Of a stretch of 64,000 nt of DNA, positions 62,474 to 64,000 are shown in pieces. The stretch is from Bacteroidales bacterium (lineage in GTDB: Bacteria; Bacteroidota; Bacteroidia; Bacteroidales; F082). Made by a program: the position numbers and the translations under genes. The notes beneath the pieces are model-generated. The model was not told where the DNA came from. It saw only the letters and a program-made list of their open reading frames with translations, and ran no database searches. The stretch covers positions 186,001-250,000 of the forward strand of contig JAFPUN010000020.1 in NCBI GenBank assembly GCA_017395365.1, in the 5' to 3' direction. Numbering within the stretch: position 1 is the first letter of the stretch; every line of letters starts with the position of its first letter.

Positions 62474-64000
62474 AACGTGTTGCGCTCATATTGCTGCTTC
62501 TTGTTTCTGTTTGTTCGGCCTTTGCCCAACATCCCAAGAAGGCTGTCAAGGCGTATGAGGCAGCCGAGGAGGCATTCCTGAAACACGACTATAAGAAGGC
62601 GCATCAGCAAGTGCTGAAGGCCGTGACAGAAGATCCCAACTATGCCGAGGCGTGGCTTCTAGAAGGCGAGATTGGAATGGAGACCCAAGACTATGACATG
62701 GCTATCTTGGGCTATGAGAAATCCCTTTTCTGTGATTCCTTGTTGTTCCCGCCTGCTGCCATCTCATTGGCTCGGCTTTATGACCGTCAAGGGGCTTACA
62801 AGCGTGAGATTCTTTTGCTAAAATGGTACCAGTCGAAGCAGTTCAAAAACGAAGCTCAAAATGCAGTGGCGTCGGAAATGCTTGCACAAGCCACCTTCCG
62901 CGATTGGGCCTATTCCCATCCTGTGGCATTTGACCCTGAGACTTTGGGCGATGCCATTAATACAACCGATGACGAGTATGTCAATATGTTGTCGTTTGAT
63001 GGGTCGCAGCTCTTGCTGACGCGTAAAATGACCATGACGGAAGGCTATCAGAAGGAAACTCTTCTTGTCTCATCATGGGATGGCGAACAATGGACTGTGC
63101 CACAACCTCTAAAATTTGCCGTTTTTCCTGACGATGTTGACCCAGGTGCAGCTTTCATCTCCGCCGACGGCAAGAAACTCTATCTGACAGGCTGCGGATG
63201 GACGCGCGACAGTAGTTGCGACCTCTATGTGGCTGAATGGGTGGATGGACAGTGGTCGATGCCTATGCCGCTTTCGCAAAGCATCAACACGAGAAACTGG
63301 GAGTCGCAGCCTTGTGTGAGCAGCGACGGACGTGAGCTTTATTTCGTCTCGCGTCGCGCGGGCAATGCCGATATCTTTCGTTGCCTGCGCAATGCCAACG
63401 GCAGTTGGGGTGAGCCCAAAAACATAGGCGCACCTATTAATACCCAAGGTACCGAGATGGCGCCCTTCCTTCATCCTGACGGACGCACGCTCTATTTCTC
63501 ATCAGACAAACACATCGGCATGGGTGGCTTCGACCTTTTCATGAGCCGTAGAGGAGAGGACGGACAATGGCAGGAGCCTGTCAACTTGGGCTTCCCCATC
63601 AATACACAGGGCGATGAGATCAACTTCTTCGTGGCGGCCGACGGCAAGACGGCCTTCATCTCCTCGCAACGCGAGGGCGGCCAAGGTGGTTACGACATTT
63701 ATACTTTCGAGTTGCCCGAGGAGGTGCGTTCCGACTCTGCCAACTACCTCTCTACAGTGGATGTGGTGGAGCTGGAGCCTGGCGATGCCGTGGTGCTTCA
63801 AAACATCCAGTTCGAGTTTAACAGCGCCGCCTTGACCGAGGACTCGCAGTCGGGCATAGAGATGCTCGCCGCCTTCCTCCAGCGCAACCCTGAACTGAAA
63901 GTAGAGTTGGCCGGACATACCGACGATGTGGGCAATGCCAACTACAACTTGAAACTCTCGTCCGAACGCGCTGTGGTAGTCCGCGATGCCCTGATTGGAA
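62470..64000 (+). CDS. TPR-PD40-OmpA family protein, PorE-like (3' end outside window)
   Basis: At least 510 residues, running off the window. Signal peptide (MKRVALILLLLVSVCSAFAQ); TPR-like helices (residues 24-130: AYEAAEEAFLKHDYKKAHQQVLKAVTEDPNYAEAWLLEGEI); a beta-propeller of PD40/WD40-like repeats (AAFISADGKKLYLTGCG, PCVSSDGRELYFVSRRAGNADIF, APFLHPDGRTLYFSSDKHIGMGGFDLF); and then an OmpA-type peptidoglycan-binding domain starting VVLQNIQFEFNSAALTEDSQ with the AGHTDDVGNANYNLKLSSERA signature. This order matches PorE, the T9SS protein that tethers the core to peptidoglycan, but such proteins are numerous in Bacteroidota. Confidence 0.85.
   Translation, partial: MKRVALILLLLVSVCSAFAQHPKKAVKAYEAAEEAFLKHDYKKAHQQVLKAVTEDPNYAEAWLLEGEIGMETQDYDMAILGYEKSLFCDSLLFPPAAISLARLYDRQGAYKREILLLKWYQSKQFKNEAQNAVASEMLAQATFRDWAYSHPVAFDPETLGDAINTTDDEYVNMLSFDGSQLLLTRKMTMTEGYQKETLLVSSWDGEQWTVPQPLKFAVFPDDVDPGAAFISADGKKLYLTGCGWTRDSSCDLYVAEWVDGQWSMPMPLSQSINTRNWESQPCVSSDGRELYFVSRRAGNADIFRCLRNANGSWGEPKNIGAPINTQGTEMAPFLHPDGRTLYFSSDKHIGMGGFDLFMSRRGEDGQWQEPVNLGFPINTQGDEINFFVAADGKTAFISSQREGGQGGYDIYTFELPEEVRSDSANYLSTVDVVELEPGDAVVLQNIQFEFNSAALTEDSQSGIEMLAAFLQRNPELKVELAGHTDDVGNANYNLKLSSERAVVVRDALIG

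Overview
The window comes from a member of the Bacteroidota, most likely order Bacteroidales. The signs are rpoB-rpoC followed by a DUF3467 gene, type IX secretion (T9SS) genes (GldJ, PorU, PorV, a PorE-like OmpA protein), secreted C10 cysteine proteases with T9SS sorting domains, and many upstream regions carrying the Bacteroidota -7 element TAnnTTTG instead of a sigma-70 -10 box. No rRNA, tRNA, CRISPR array, phage or complete insertion sequence was recognised. Genus cannot be fixed from sequence alone.

Layout. 1-8.4 kb: rpoB (5' end cut by the window), rpoC and DUF3467. 8.5-12.3 kb: secreted esterase, LemA, pyrI-pyrB behind an attenuator-like leader, and a cytidylate-kinase-like protein. 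12.4-16.1 kb: argS-rsmE-DUF4159 and a small zinc-ribbon protein. 16.1-20.4 kb: two tandem C10 proteases. 20.4-24.9 kb, minus strand: glycosyltransferase, methyltransferase and flippase, then a DUF4143-type ATPase behind three regularly spaced operator-like sites. 25.1-31.3 kb: a third, very large C10 protease with InlB-like repeats, and a VWA/FISUMP lipoprotein with a terminator in its leader. 31.6-35.2 kb: an ORF6N protein truncated by a stop codon, anmK and murF. 35.4-50.4 kb: the T9SS region, with gldJ divergent from two tandem PorU-like proteases and PorV, then a Gate-domain membrane protein, a porin, Hsp20, a candidate structured RNA and a second PorV-like protein. 50.5-60.6 kb: transporters (MFS, two EamA, CaCA), GNAT, an exo/endonuclease-phosphatase, a SpoU methyltransferase, two small lipoproteins, a YggS-type PLP protein and ffh. 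60.7-64 kb: folD, a secreted beta-rich protein and a TPR-PD40-OmpA protein cut by the window end.

How it fits together. Cargo proteases (three C10 enzymes with C-terminal sorting domains) lie on the same stretch as the machinery that exports, processes and anchors them (GldJ, PorU, PorV, PorE-like). Both the sortase-like protease and the PorV channel/shuttle occur twice, which suggests either a two-track attachment system or a diversified duplicate.

The most notable non-coding features are a pyrBI leader resembling the E. coli pyrL attenuator, a roughly 190-nt candidate RNA with nested complementary helices at 49.0-49.2 kb, a second candidate small RNA or attenuator at 31.34-31.44 kb, a 90-bp element that can fold into a gap-free four-way junction at 33.8 kb, and several families of palindromic intergenic repeats. 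One of these repeats is embedded in frame in a transporter gene and another supplies a stop codon.
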